From NCBI GenBank assembly GCA_965234545.1, contig OZ248348.1, positions 1,054,001 to 1,118,000 on the forward strand: DNA of 64,000 bases. Direction: 5' to 3'. The notes under the pieces were generated by a model that was not told the DNA's origin, did no database searches, and saw only the letters and a program-made list of their open reading frames with translations. Positions within the stretch are counted from its first letter, which is position 1. The number at the start of each line of letters is the position of its first letter. Of this stretch, positions 51,127 to 61,263 are shown in pieces. Made by a program: the position numbers and the translations under genes. The DNA is from Methylotenera sp965234545 (GTDB lineage Bacteria; Pseudomonadota; Gammaproteobacteria; Burkholderiales; Methylophilaceae).

Positions 51127-52326
51127 CTACCTGCTTTCTCTGTCACGACTGCGAAAAGCGTCGCGTGTACGATCGGTCGTTAGCGCCGGCTCTGCTGCTG
51201 CCGCCGCTTGTGGATTAAGCGATTGTAAGGATTGCGATTTTTGCACGGCCGCTTCTTCCGTTGCATTGATCAATTTATCCAATGGCAAATACAGCATGCT
51301 GTTGCCGCCTTTTTGGTCGACCACCACTTTGCTCACGCTAGACAAGATTTGTTCTTGGGCCTCTAAAAACAACCTTTGCCGTGTGACTTCCGGTGCTTTT
51401 TTATACTGCACTAGAATTTGTTCAAAGCGGCTGGCATTACCCTTGGCTTCGCTTTCTATTTTCAATTTGTAACCGGCCGCTTCAGCCAATAACCTGGATG
51501 CGGTTCCGCGCGCCTTAGGAATGATGTCATTGGCGTAGGCCTGACCTTCATTAATCTGCCTTTGGTTGTCTTGGTTGGCCCGGTTTACGTCTTCAAAGGC
51601 TTCTTGCACTTGCTCAGGCGGCTGCGCACTTTGCAAGGACACGCTGGTGATGTTTACACCGGTTTTGTAGCTGTCCAAAATAATCTGCATGCGCTCAGAG
51701 GTATCCGCCAAGCCTTTTTGCAACAAGTCATCCAATTTACTTTTACCCACCACTTCACGAATGGCGGTTTCTGCCGCTGACATCACCGCTTCATCGGTTG
51801 AACGGTTGTTGAATAAATAATCTTTAGCATTCTTGAGGTTGTATTGCACGGCGAATTGCAAATCGATGATGTTTTCATCCTCGGTTAACATCAAGGCCTC
51901 TTTAGGTTGCTTAACTTTGCTGCCACTGCCTTCGCCTGCGCTGCGGTAGCCCACTTCCAATCGACGCACCTGCTCCATGTTGACCACGTCAGCCGATTCA
52001 AACGGATACGGTAAATGCCAGCGCGGGCCCGGCTCAGCGGTTTCGACAAAATTACCAAAGCGCTTTACCACGCCCAATGAACCTTGATCTACGATATAGA
52101 ATCCGGTGCCCAGCCAGACTAAAACCACGACGGCAACGATAGGCAACACCGGCATGGCCGGCATCGCATCGTCCCCATTGCTTGGCTTGTTAGGCTGACG
52201 GTTAGGCTGATTGCCACCGCCCTTACCAAATAAATTATTAATTTTTCGGCTTAAATCGCGCATCACTTGGTCCAAATCGGGTGGACCATCGTTATTACCC
52301 TGTAACCAGCCAGGAAATTTAATCAT
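51127..52326 (-). CDS. hflK: HflK, FtsH-modulating membrane protein
   Basis: HflK is the partner of HflC. The 399 residues begin with a Gly/Asn/Pro-rich cytoplasmic tail, then one membrane helix (about 60-78, LPIVAVVVLVWLGTGFYIV) and the SPFH domain with DQGSLGVVKRFGNFVETAEPGPRWHLPYPF-type opening. The C-terminal end is Ala/Gln-rich. It lies 36 bases after hflX. Confidence 0.96.
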   Translation of the reverse strand: MIKFPGWLQGNNDGPPDLDQVMRDLSRKINNLFGKGGGNQPNRQPNKPSNGDDAMPAMPVLPIVAVVVLVWLGTGFYIVDQGSLGVVKRFGNFVETAEPGPRWHLPYPFESADVVNMEQVRRLEVGYRSAGEGSGSKVKQPKEALMLTEDENIIDLQFAVQYNLKNAKDYLFNNRSTDEAVMSAAETAIREVVGKSKLDDLLQKGLADTSERMQIILDSYKTGVNITSVSLQSAQPPEQVQEAFEDVNRANQDNQRQINEGQAYANDIIPKARGTASRLLAEAAGYKLKIESEAKGNASRFEQILVQYKKAPEVTRQRLFLEAQEQILSSVSKVVVDQKGGNSMLYLPLDKLINATEEAAVQKSQSLQSLNPQAAAAAEPALTTDRTRDAFRSRDRESR

Positions 52327-52362
52327 TTAACACTCCAAAATCCATCATGAGCTAACTTTGAC

Positions 52363-53499
52363 TTAAGCATAGGCACTTTCTTCCGTACTTAACTTTTGCA
52401 AATATTGACCATGTTCAGCAATGGCCATTCTTAACAAATCCATTCCTTCGCCGGTTTTAGCGGAAACGTGTAGGCTGCTAATTCTACCATATTCATCCCG
52501 GCTAATTGCAGGCATCAAGCCCACTCGATCTATCTGATTGTGCACTAAAATTTGTGGCACATTGGCCGCCCCTATCTCAGCCAAGACCTTATTAACCTGG
52601 GCAATCTGTTCATCACGATTGGTGCTGGCGGTATCGACTATGTGCAAGAGCAGATCAGCCTGCACCGCTTCTTCTAGGGTGGCGCCGAAGGCTTCGACCA
52701 AGGCATGCGGCAAATGTTTAATAAAGCCCACGGTATCGGACAACACCACCGATCCGCAATCGGCTATGTAAATTTTATGCGTGGTGGTATCCAAGGTAGC
52801 AAACAATTGATCGGCCACGTAAATGTCGGCCTTGGTTAAACGATTAAACACGGTGGATTTACCGGCATTGGTGTAACCAACTAAGGACACCGTCATAACA
52901 TTAGAACGTTTGCGCGCCCGTCTTTGCATGCCTCGCTGGGCTTTAAGTTTTAGCAACTTTTCACGCAATTGTTTAACCCGCACGCGCAGCATGCGCCTAT
53001 CCAATTCCAACTGCGTTTCACCAGGCCCACCGCGCACGCCTATGCCGCCTTTTTGCCGCTCCAAATGGGTCCAACCGCGCACCAAGCGGGTAGACAAATG
53101 CTCCAACTGCGCCAACTCCACTTGCAATTTACCTTCGTGGCTTTGCGCACGCTGACTGAATATGTCTAAAATTAAGCCGGTTCTATCCACCACCCGCGCT
53201 TGCAATAGGCGCTCTAAATTTCGCTGCTGGGATGGCGACAGATCATGATTAAACACCGCAATATTGGCTGCACTGGCTTGCATCATTTGCGCCAGTTCAT
53301 CGGCTTTGCCGCTGCCTATAAAGTACTTGGCATCAGGCGCAGCGCGCTTGGCTTCAACAGTGCCGCGTATGGCCAAACCGGCCGTTAAACTTAACTGCCT
53401 GAGTTCGTGCAAACTTTCTTGGTAATCGTGATCACCGAAGTCCACGCTCACCATAATGGCAGCATCAAAGCCGCCAGGTCGCTCAAACAAATCTTTCAA
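52363..53499 (-). CDS. hflX: Ribosome-splitting GTPase HflX
   Basis: HflX dissociates stalled or heat-damaged 70S ribosomes. The 378 residues show the N-terminal domain (YFIGSGKADELAQ, FNHDLSPSQQRNLE), the linker RKGGIGVRGGPGETQLE-like segment, and a GTPase domain with GYTNAGKST (about 208-216), DTVGFI and NQID. The start is TTG at 53499 and its ribosome site is weak; a TTG nine bases further in is an alternative. Confidence 0.96.
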   Translation of the reverse strand: MKDLFERPGGFDAAIMVSVDFGDHDYQESLHELRQLSLTAGLAIRGTVEAKRAAPDAKYFIGSGKADELAQMMQASAANIAVFNHDLSPSQQRNLERLLQARVVDRTGLILDIFSQRAQSHEGKLQVELAQLEHLSTRLVRGWTHLERQKGGIGVRGGPGETQLELDRRMLRVRVKQLREKLLKLKAQRGMQRRARKRSNVMTVSLVGYTNAGKSTVFNRLTKADIYVADQLFATLDTTTHKIYIADCGSVVLSDTVGFIKHLPHALVEAFGATLEEAVQADLLLHIVDTASTNRDEQIAQVNKVLAEIGAANVPQILVHNQIDRVGLMPAISRDEYGRISSLHVSAKTGEGMDLLRMAIAEHGQYLQKLSTEESAYA

Positions 53500-53530
53500 G
53501 GTTTATAGAACCACGCGGATTGAACGGTTG

Positions 53531-53767
53531 TTATTCGGCATCTTCAGTAGAACTAAATGCCACCATGCGTGCTGGCACGATGGTTGAAATGGCATGTTTG
53601 TAAACCATTTGGGTGACGGTATTTTTAAGCAAAATCACGTATTGATCGAATGAATCAACCTGACCTTGTAATTTAATGCCGTTGACGAGATAGATAGATA
53701 CAGCGACGTGTTCTTTACGTAAGGCGTTAAGAAACGGGTCTTGTAACATTTGCCCTTTGTGATTCAT
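53531..53767 (-). CDS. hfq: RNA chaperone Hfq
   Basis: Hfq is a hexameric Sm-type protein that pairs small RNAs with messages. The 78 residues hold QDPFLNALRKEHV (Gln9, proximal face), FDQYVILLKNTVTQMVYKHAIST with Y56-K57-H58. The C-terminal tail is short, as in Betaproteobacteria. It is the first gene of the long minus-strand run that leads through the hfl genes to purA and the cofactor genes. Confidence 0.98.
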   Translation of the reverse strand: MNHKGQMLQDPFLNALRKEHVAVSIYLVNGIKLQGQVDSFDQYVILLKNTVTQMVYKHAISTIVPARMVAFSSTEDAE

Positions 53768-53870
53768 GGTGTCTCCTATTGTTTGGAGTTAAATAAAAAC
53801 TACTTGTGATAATACGCTGCTTACAGTTTAGATCAATGGCTGGCCAAGCTCGTTAAACAAAAGCCACACG

Positions 53871-55286
53871 CTATTTTAGTACGGCCTGCAATCTAGCCAA
53901 GACTTCTTCTTTACCCAATATAGCCATAACCTGATCTATGCTGGGTGACTGTGCGATACCAGTGATAGCAACACGCAGTGGCATGGCCAATTTGGGAAAC
54001 TTCAAGCCGTTTTTAGTCACCGCGTCATTAATGGCTTGGTGTATGGCTTCCGCCTGCCAATCGCACGCATTTAATGCAGCGCTTAATTCAGCCAGCACCG
54101 GCATGATGTCTGGCATTAAGTGTTTCTCAACGGCGGCGGCATCCAAACTGGGTTTTTCAAAGAAATAGACTAAGCCATCAGCCAATTCGTTCAGGGTATT
54201 CACCCTTTCTTTATACAAAGCGATGCCCGCTGACAATTTAGCGGCATCCGGCGCCAGCACCCCTCTTACTGCCAAACGCTGCAATTGGTCTAGCAGCAAG
54301 GCAGCAGGCTCGGCTTGCTTAATGTAATGCGCATTCAGCCAATTGAGTTTTTCGGTATTAAATTGTGCCGCCGATGGCGTAATGTGATCCAAATCAAACC
54401 AGGCAGCAAATTGCTGCTTGCTGAACACTTCTTCGTCGCCATGACTCCAGCCTAGCCTAGCCAAGTAATTGATGATCGCTTCTGGCAAATAGCCGTCTTC
54501 ATGGTACTGCATGACGCTGACCGCCCCATACCGCTTGGATAGCTTTTGCCCATCGCCGCCTAATATCATGGATAAGTGGGCGTATTGCGGCACCTGTATG
54601 CTGCCGTCGATCTCGGACAAGGCACGCAACATATTGATTTGCCGCGGGGTGTTATTGACGTGATCGTCGCCGCGTATGACTTGGGTAATGCCCATGTCGC
54701 TGTCGTCCACCACCACGCAAAAATTATAAGTAGGCGTGCCATCAGCCCGAGCAATGATTAAGTCATCCAATTCGCTATTGGCAATTTCTATGCGGCCTTT
54801 AACCAAGTCGTCCCAGGCCACCACGCCATCTTGCGGATTCCTAAAACGGATAACCGGGGTAACATCGACCGGCGGATGAGGCAATACTTTGCCCGGTTCC
54901 GGACGCCATTTGCCGTCGTAGCGAGGCTTCAATTTTTGCGCCATCTGCTGTTCACGCAAGGCTTCCAATTCTTCCTTGCTGCTGTAGCAATAGTAAGCAC
55001 TGCCTGCCGCCAACATGCTTTGTATGACGACTTTGTAGCGATCCATACGCTGCATTTGATAAAACGGGCCTTGGTCGTAATCCAAACCCAGCCATTGCAT
55101 GCCGTCCAATATAGCTTGCACGGCTTCTGGCGTACTGCGCGCTACATCGGTGTCTTCAATACGCAAGATAAACTCCCCGCCGTGCTTCTTGGCATAGGCC
55201 CAAGAAAATAAGGCGGTACGTGCACCGCCTATGTGTAAGAAACCGGTTGGGCTGGGAGCAAATCGTGTACGAACGGTCATAGTCAA
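53871..55286 (-). CDS. gltX: Glutamyl-tRNA synthetase
   Basis: A class I aminoacyl-tRNA synthetase of 471 residues. The HIGH-type motif is FLHIGGARTALF (about 16-27), KLSKRYG is the KMSKS-type motif near 243, and the C-terminal anticodon-binding domain is helical. The length and motifs fit a discriminating or non-discriminating bacterial GluRS; which one cannot be read safely. It stands alone between hfq and the efflux genes. Confidence 0.98.
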   Translation of the reverse strand: MTMTVRTRFAPSPTGFLHIGGARTALFSWAYAKKHGGEFILRIEDTDVARSTPEAVQAILDGMQWLGLDYDQGPFYQMQRMDRYKVVIQSMLAAGSAYYCYSSKEELEALREQQMAQKLKPRYDGKWRPEPGKVLPHPPVDVTPVIRFRNPQDGVVAWDDLVKGRIEIANSELDDLIIARADGTPTYNFCVVVDDSDMGITQVIRGDDHVNNTPRQINMLRALSEIDGSIQVPQYAHLSMILGGDGQKLSKRYGAVSVMQYHEDGYLPEAIINYLARLGWSHGDEEVFSKQQFAAWFDLDHITPSAAQFNTEKLNWLNAHYIKQAEPAALLLDQLQRLAVRGVLAPDAAKLSAGIALYKERVNTLNELADGLVYFFEKPSLDAAAVEKHLMPDIMPVLAELSAALNACDWQAEAIHQAINDAVTKNGLKFPKLAMPLRVAITGIAQSPSIDQVMAILGKEEVLARLQAVLK

Positions 55287-55352
55287 TCAGGCATTAAAAA
55301 TAATAGGCCATTTTACCATGGGCTAGCGCGTCACTGGCGACTAAAGCGTAAC

Positions 55353-56768
55353 TTAGTTGGCGGCCTGCCAACCACCGCCCAAGGCTTTAAACAAGGCTAC
55401 AGTGGCTTGCAACCTAGCCTCTCGCGCTTGCACAAAACTCAGTTCAGCCGCGTGATATACCCGCTGCGCATCCAGCACGTCCAGGTAGGCCGAATAACCA
55501 GACTGATAGCGATGCATGGCAATGTCTAAGGCTTTTTTGGCGGCCACTTGGCTGTCGCTCAAGGCCGATTCCCGCTCGGCATTTTGACGCACGGCCACCA
55601 AGGCATCGTTCACCTCGGTGAATGCGGTTTGTATGACACGCTCGTAATTGGCTAATACTTGCTTTTGCTGCGCAGTGGCCTGATCCACTTGCGCGCCGCG
55701 CTTGCCTGAATCAAAAATAGGCAGATTTAAATTCAGGCCCCCGGTCCAAATACGCGACGAGGCTTTTAGCACATCACTTAATGCCAGGCTCTCGCCACCT
55801 AAGGCTGCGGTTAAGGATATACTGGGGTACAAAGCGGCTTTGGCCACCCCTATGTTGGCGTTGGCTGAAATCAATTGTTGCTCGGCTAAGCCCACATCGG
55901 GCCTAGCCTCAAGCAAGCTTGATGGCAAGCCAACAGGTGGCGTGGGCGGCAGCGACAAGTCTGTATTTGCCAATGCTGGAATGCTTAATTCCAGATTGCC
56001 GCTTAGGCTGGCCAATTGATGCAAGGTTTGCGCTCTTAATTTCGCCAGTTCCGCCAATTGGGCTTTTAGGCTGGCACTGGCGGCTTCGGCTTGATGCAAA
56101 TCCAAGCCAGAGGCCACGCCACCTTCGAGGCGCCGGCGGGTTAGGGTCAAGCTGGCTTCACGGGTTTTTAAACTGGCAAGCGCAATCGCCGTTTGTGCAT
56201 CCAAGCTGCGTAAGAACCAATACTGCTGAGTGATCATGCCGGTTAGCGACAAATCCACGGTGGCTTTGGCGTAATGGCTGGCTAAAGCTTGAGCACGCGC
56301 CGACTCTTTTGCGCGACGCAATTTTCCCCAAAAGTCCAATTCAAAAGACGTGCCAATTTGCGCATTGAAATTATTGCGTGGATTTTCAGCAAACACCGGA
56401 AAAGGACCGGATTCGGTCACGCGCGTCCTGGCCGCCCGGCCATCCAAATTAAGGCTAGGAAACGTCTCCGCCCCGATTTCGCGGGCCGCCGCCTCGACTT
56501 CCTCTATGCGCGCAACCGCTTGTTTAATATCGGCATTATTTTGCAGAGCTTGGCGGATTAAATCATTAAGCGTGGCATCTTGGTACAAAGTCCACCATGA
56601 AGCACTGACGGCCGTGCTGGCAGCGACTGCATCAGACTGATTGTAGGCGCTAGGCAAAGCCACATTTGGGCGCTGGTAGTCCAAGCCTAATGGCGCGCAA
56701 GCACTGATCAGCAGCAGCAATGGTGCAACAAAAATCTGAGCTACCCTACTAACTTGAATGGCCATCAT
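55353..56768 (-). CDS. Outer membrane efflux lipoprotein, OprM/NodT type
   Basis: A TolC-like outer membrane channel of 471 residues with a lipobox (LISAC, cysteine 24). Two structural repeats show long helices; GTSFELDFWGKLRRAKESA and RPDVGLAEQQLISANANIG are family marks. It partners the RND pump and adaptor encoded upstream. It overlaps the pump gene by four bases (ATGA); an ATG three bases later is equally possible. Confidence 0.95.
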   Translation of the reverse strand: MMAIQVSRVAQIFVAPLLLLISACAPLGLDYQRPNVALPSAYNQSDAVAASTAVSASWWTLYQDATLNDLIRQALQNNADIKQAVARIEEVEAAAREIGAETFPSLNLDGRAARTRVTESGPFPVFAENPRNNFNAQIGTSFELDFWGKLRRAKESARAQALASHYAKATVDLSLTGMITQQYWFLRSLDAQTAIALASLKTREASLTLTRRRLEGGVASGLDLHQAEAASASLKAQLAELAKLRAQTLHQLASLSGNLELSIPALANTDLSLPPTPPVGLPSSLLEARPDVGLAEQQLISANANIGVAKAALYPSISLTAALGGESLALSDVLKASSRIWTGGLNLNLPIFDSGKRGAQVDQATAQQKQVLANYERVIQTAFTEVNDALVAVRQNAERESALSDSQVAAKKALDIAMHRYQSGYSAYLDVLDAQRVYHAAELSFVQAREARLQATVALFKALGGGWQAAN

Positions 56769-59700
56769 GGGGTTTCCTTAGCACTGACTTGCGATTCCAA
56801 CTGGCCATGGTGCCGTATGTGCTTGCCACTTAACCAAGTGAAGAACAGCGGAATAAAAATAGTCGCAACAAAGGTCGCCAATAGCATGCCACCAAATACG
56901 CCAGTGCCCATAGAACGCCTTGCCGCGGCACCGGCGCCGGATGCCACCACCAAAGGCACGATGCCTAAAACGAACGCCATGGAGGTCATGACAATGGGCC
57001 TAAATCGCAAGCGTGCCGCTTCTAGGGCAGCCTCAGCAACAGGCATGCCCTGCTCCATTTTTTGACTGGCAAACTCGACAATCAAAATGGCATTTTTCGC
57101 CGCCAGGCCTATCAAGGTGATCAGCCCAATTTGAAAGTAGATGTCATTAGGCATACCGCGTAACAAGACAGCCAGGAAGGCGCCTGCCAAGGCAAATGGC
57201 ACGGCCATAATAACGGCCAAGGGCAGCGCCCATGTTTCAAACTGCGCCGCCAATATCAAGAACACCATGATGATGGCAAAGCCAAAAGCGAATACAGCCG
57301 CTGAACCGGTGCGTTTTTCTTGATAAGCCTGCGCGGTCCAAGCAATTTGGTAGCCGTTAGGCAAGTTGCTTGCTGCAATCCGCTCCACTGCCTTAATGGC
57401 ATCACCCGAGCTCACACCCGGCACACCGGCGCCAAACACCTTAGCCGACAACAAACCGTTGTAACGCTCCAACTGTTCTGCCCCGACCCGGTTGCTCACC
57501 TTGCTTAAGGCCGACAAGGGAATCATGTTGCCATTTGGTGCGCCAGCGCTAGGCTGACTGCGCACGTAGACCTTACCTAAGTCTTCCGCCTGCATTCTGA
57601 ATTGCGCCTCGGCCTGCAACTGCACGCGGTAGGTACGGCCATTTTTATTGAAATCGTTGACATAATACGAGCCCATGGTGCTTTGCAAGGTGGTGTAGAT
57701 ATCGGCAATGCGCACCCCTTGCGAGATGGCTTTGGCTTCGTCCACCTCTATAAGCAATTGCGGCACGGTAGGTCGGAAAAAAGTTTTCGGTGGCGTCAAA
57801 CTGGGGTCTTTGCCCATGGCTTCCATTAAATTATTCATCACTGCCGCCAACTTAATGGGGTCGGTATCGCGCTGACTTTGCACGTACACTTCAAACCCAG
57901 CCGCGGTACCCAAACCCCTAATGGCCGGCGGGTTAACAGCAAAAGCCAAACCATCGGGCTGACTCATGCCTATGCCAAATAGCTTACCGACAATTTGATC
58001 GGCGCTGGTTTCACGTAGACTCCAATCCTTGAGTCGCACAAACATGGTGGCAGCGTTGGTTTTATTGGCGCCAGTGAGCAATTCCAAGCCGTTTACGGCA
58101 AATTCATGAGCCACGGCCGGATCGTGGGCAATCGCCGAACGGATGGCTTCCGTGGTTTTAGTGGTGCGACTCAATGTCGCGCCATCTGGCATTACCACTA
58201 TGGTCACCACGTAGCCTTGGTCTTCTGCCGGCACAAAACTGCCGGGCACTTTCATGAACAACACCACGCAGGCCAGCACTATGCCGGCAAAGGCCAAGCC
58301 GCCTATAATTTTATGCTTGAGGGTTAGCGCCACGGTATGGGTGTAAAAATTCGAAAAGCGACTAAAACCGCGGTTAAAAACTTGAAAGAAGCGATTTTGA
58401 GCGTGATTTTGCTGCAATATCATGGCGCACAATGCTGGGGTAAGGGTTAACGCCACCACCCCCGATATCACCACGGCAATCGCCACGGTCACGGCGAACT
58501 GCCGATACAGCTCACCGGCGATGCCACCTTGAAAAGCCACGGGCACAAACACCGCACACAGCACCAAAACGATGGCCACAACAGCGGCCGAAACCTGCCG
58601 TATGGATTTAATGGCGGCCGGCAAGGGCGCTAAATTTTCTTCTCGCATAAGGCGTTCGGTGTTTTCCAGCACCACAATCGCGTCGTCCACCACTATGCCT
58701 ATGGCCAGTATCATGGCAAACAAGGTGAGTAAATTAATGGAAAAACCAAATAGGTATAAACCAGCAAACGTACCAATTAAGGAAATCGGCACAGCAATGA
58801 TGGGAATCAGGGTAGCGCGCCAACTTTGCAGGAACAAGAAAACCACCAAGACCACCAAGACCAAGGCTTCAGCAAAGGTTTTAAACACCTCTTCTATGGT
58901 GGCTTTAACGAAATCACTGGTGTCATAAGGGATGGTGTAAACCATGCCAGCCGGGAAACGGCCGGTTAACTCCGCCATTTTGGCTTTGATGCCTTGCGCC
59001 GTATCCAAGGCGTTGGCACCCGTTTGTAAAAAGATAGGAATGGCCACGCCGGCCTGTCCGTCTAGCGCAGAGGTGACGTTGTAACTTTGCGCACCCAATT
59101 CAACGCGGGCCACGTCTTTTAAATACAGCAGGCCACGTGGGCCATCGGCCCGAATAATAATGTTGCCAAACTCAGCAGGATCAAGCAAACGGCCTTTAGC
59201 ACTGACCGTGTAAACCAATTGCTGGGAACTGGGTGCAGGCTCTTGGCCTATTTTGCCGGCCGCGTATTGGTTGTTTTGCGCTGCAATCGCTGCCGCCACA
59301 TCACTGGAGCTGACACCCAGTTGCGCCATGCGGTCGGGGCGCAACCAAATACGCATGGCATAATCCTGCCCGCCAAATATCAAGGCATCGCCCACGCCTT
59401 TTACCCGTTTTAATTCATCCAAGACATTTAAAGTGGCGTAATTGCTCAGGTACAACCTATCGTGCTTGGCGTCTTTAGAAGTAAGCATCACCACCAGCAA
59501 GATGTCATTGGATTTCTTCTGCACAATCAAGCCGTTGCGTCTCACGTCATCGGGCAACCTTGGGGTGGCAATGTTGACGCGATTGCTGACATTAAAGGTC
59601 GCCTGGTCGACATTGGTGCCCACCTCAAAGGTGGCCGTGATCACCAAGGTGCCACTGGAGTCGGCGCTGGAATTGAAATACAAGAGGTTGTCTACCCCGC

Positions 59701-59908
59701 TCAATTGCTCCTCGATTGGGCCGGCCACGGTTTTTGCTAAGGTATCGGCACTCGCGCCTGGGTAGCTGGCAGTGATGGTGACCGTAGGCGGGGCAATTTG
59801 CGGGTACTGCGCGATGGGTAACTTAAAGGCGGCAGCCAAGCCAGCCAGCACAATAATAATGGACAGCACGGAGGCGAAAATCGGCCTAGTGATAAAAAAC
59901 TTGGTCAT
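56765..59908 (-). CDS. RND multidrug efflux pump, AcrB/MexB (HAE1) type
   Basis: A 1047-residue proton-driven inner-membrane pump with twelve membrane helices in two halves and large periplasmic loops. The proton relay aspartates are in GIVVDDAIVVLENTERL (about 407-408). AIAAQNNQYAAGKIGQ and GSYYVNDFNKNGRTYRVQLQ are substrate-side marks of HAE1 pumps. It follows the adaptor by nine bases and has AGGA before the ATG. Substrates cannot be told. Confidence 0.97.
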   Translation of the reverse strand: MTKFFITRPIFASVLSIIIVLAGLAAAFKLPIAQYPQIAPPTVTITASYPGASADTLAKTVAGPIEEQLSGVDNLLYFNSSADSSGTLVITATFEVGTNVDQATFNVSNRVNIATPRLPDDVRRNGLIVQKKSNDILLVVMLTSKDAKHDRLYLSNYATLNVLDELKRVKGVGDALIFGGQDYAMRIWLRPDRMAQLGVSSSDVAAAIAAQNNQYAAGKIGQEPAPSSQQLVYTVSAKGRLLDPAEFGNIIIRADGPRGLLYLKDVARVELGAQSYNVTSALDGQAGVAIPIFLQTGANALDTAQGIKAKMAELTGRFPAGMVYTIPYDTSDFVKATIEEVFKTFAEALVLVVLVVFLFLQSWRATLIPIIAVPISLIGTFAGLYLFGFSINLLTLFAMILAIGIVVDDAIVVLENTERLMREENLAPLPAAIKSIRQVSAAVVAIVLVLCAVFVPVAFQGGIAGELYRQFAVTVAIAVVISGVVALTLTPALCAMILQQNHAQNRFFQVFNRGFSRFSNFYTHTVALTLKHKIIGGLAFAGIVLACVVLFMKVPGSFVPAEDQGYVVTIVVMPDGATLSRTTKTTEAIRSAIAHDPAVAHEFAVNGLELLTGANKTNAATMFVRLKDWSLRETSADQIVGKLFGIGMSQPDGLAFAVNPPAIRGLGTAAGFEVYVQSQRDTDPIKLAAVMNNLMEAMGKDPSLTPPKTFFRPTVPQLLIEVDEAKAISQGVRIADIYTTLQSTMGSYYVNDFNKNGRTYRVQLQAEAQFRMQAEDLGKVYVRSQPSAGAPNGNMIPLSALSKVSNRVGAEQLERYNGLLSAKVFGAGVPGVSSGDAIKAVERIAASNLPNGYQIAWTAQAYQEKRTGSAAVFAFGFAIIMVFLILAAQFETWALPLAVIMAVPFALAGAFLAVLLRGMPNDIYFQIGLITLIGLAAKNAILIVEFASQKMEQGMPVAEAALEAARLRFRPIVMTSMAFVLGIVPLVVASGAGAAARRSMGTGVFGGMLLATFVATIFIPLFFTWLSGKHIRHHGQLESQVSAKETP

Positions 59909-59917
59909 GGCCTTGTC

Positions 59918-61111
59918 CTATTTCGCTTTGGCTGATGGTGGCGTTGCTTCTTGGTATGGATGGGGCAACACCTCGGCACCTGGGCGCATTTTGATTAAAT
60001 TGTCGGCAATGACTTGCTCGCCTGCTTTTAAGCCGCCCAAGATCACCCATGATTGACCTTGCCAACCGCCTTCCACAACTGGCCGTATGCTTGCTAATAC
60101 TTTGCCTTGGGCATTTTTTTCTGCGACAAAAACGAACTTACCTTGATCGCCGGTCAACACCGCTGTTTGCGGCAATAAAAATACGCCCTTACGGCTGCCG
60201 GTGGTGACACGCACGCGAACAAACTGCCCAGGCAACAAGGCCTTGTCGGCATTGGCAAAGCTGGCACGCAATTGTTGGGTACCCAATTGCGGGTCTATGC
60301 TGCTGGCCGCAAAGTTTAACTGGCCTGTTTGTGGGTAATCTTGGCCGTTAGGTAAAATAAGATGCAATTGTTTGACTCGGGCTGGCGACAAATAGCTGCC
60401 CAACAAAGCCAATTCGCTATCGGACAAACTAAAGCGCACCCATATTGGGTTGATTTGGTAAACACGGGTCAAGAGGCTGGTGTTGGCATTCACCAAAGCA
60501 CCTTCTGACAACTCAAAGCGGCCCGCCATGCCGGCTAGCGGTGAGGTCACGGTGGTATAGGATAAATTTAACTGCGCTTCACGCAAATTGGCCTGGTATT
60601 GCGCCAGCGCCGCTTTGGCCATGCTGTTGTCGGACCAGGCATTGTCGGCCTCACGCTGGCTAACCGACTCGGTGGCTAACAAGCTCTTTAAGCGCTGCGC
60701 TTCACGATCGGTTTGCTCAACCTTAGCCTGCTGTTGCGCTAATTGCGCTTTTGCATTGCTCAAGGCAATTTGAAACGGCACGGGGTCAATTAAAAATAAT
60801 GCCTGCCCTTGCTTGATGGGCGCGCCTTCTTCAAACAGTTTTTTTAGCACGATACCGCCTACACGCGGGCGTATCTCCACTTCTTTTGCACCCTCGGTTT
60901 GCGCCACCGTCTCGGCCGCAATCGGCACATTGGTGGCTTGCAGCGTAATCACGCCTACCGGCATAGCCGGCATGGCCATGCCATTGGCGGCTGGCTCTTG
61001 TTTGCCACAAGCACCTAAACTCAAGCTTAGTATTAGGCAAACGGATAAAGGCTTTATTTGGGTGCGTAGAAACGACGACAGCGTCACTGACGCCTGTTGA
61101 TTTAAGGTCAT
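59918..61111 (-). CDS. RND periplasmic adaptor lipoprotein, AcrA/MexA type
   Basis: The membrane fusion protein that joins pump and outer membrane channel. From the chosen ATG at 61111 (GGAG six bases before) it has 397 residues; an ATG at 61123 is in frame but lacks a ribosome site. A lipobox (LGAC, cysteine 35) follows a long N-terminus. The core shows EIRPRVGGIVLKKLFEEG, an alpha-hairpin near 100-160, and VRVTTGSRKGVFLLPQTAV. First gene of the three-gene efflux operon. Confidence 0.94.
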   Translation of the reverse strand: MTLNQQASVTLSSFLRTQIKPLSVCLILSLSLGACGKQEPAANGMAMPAMPVGVITLQATNVPIAAETVAQTEGAKEVEIRPRVGGIVLKKLFEEGAPIKQGQALFLIDPVPFQIALSNAKAQLAQQQAKVEQTDREAQRLKSLLATESVSQREADNAWSDNSMAKAALAQYQANLREAQLNLSYTTVTSPLAGMAGRFELSEGALVNANTSLLTRVYQINPIWVRFSLSDSELALLGSYLSPARVKQLHLILPNGQDYPQTGQLNFAASSIDPQLGTQQLRASFANADKALLPGQFVRVRVTTGSRKGVFLLPQTAVLTGDQGKFVFVAEKNAQGKVLASIRPVVEGGWQGQSWVILGGLKAGEQVIADNLIKMRPGAEVLPHPYQEATPPSAKAK

Positions 61112-61122
61112 GCTAGACTCCA

Positions 61123-61141
61123 TGCAACCGGATGCGTTGCA
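61123..61141. promoter_or_regulatory. Inverted repeat ahead of the efflux operon, candidate operator
   Basis: TGCAAC and GTTGCA are perfect six-base arms seven bases apart. The site lies 12-30 bases upstream of the adaptor start and within the intergenic region shared with the divergent hypothetical gene. It fits a TetR- or MerR-type operator. No regulator gene is adjacent in the window. Confidence 0.35.
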
Positions 61142-61263
61142 TATTTAAATTTAAAATTCACAAACTTCATTCTCACATAAAATCAAGCTAGACGCACGGC
61201 AAAAAGCTTGTTAAATAGCGATGGTGACGCTACCATTAGGAAACATTCGTGCTGGGAGGCATA

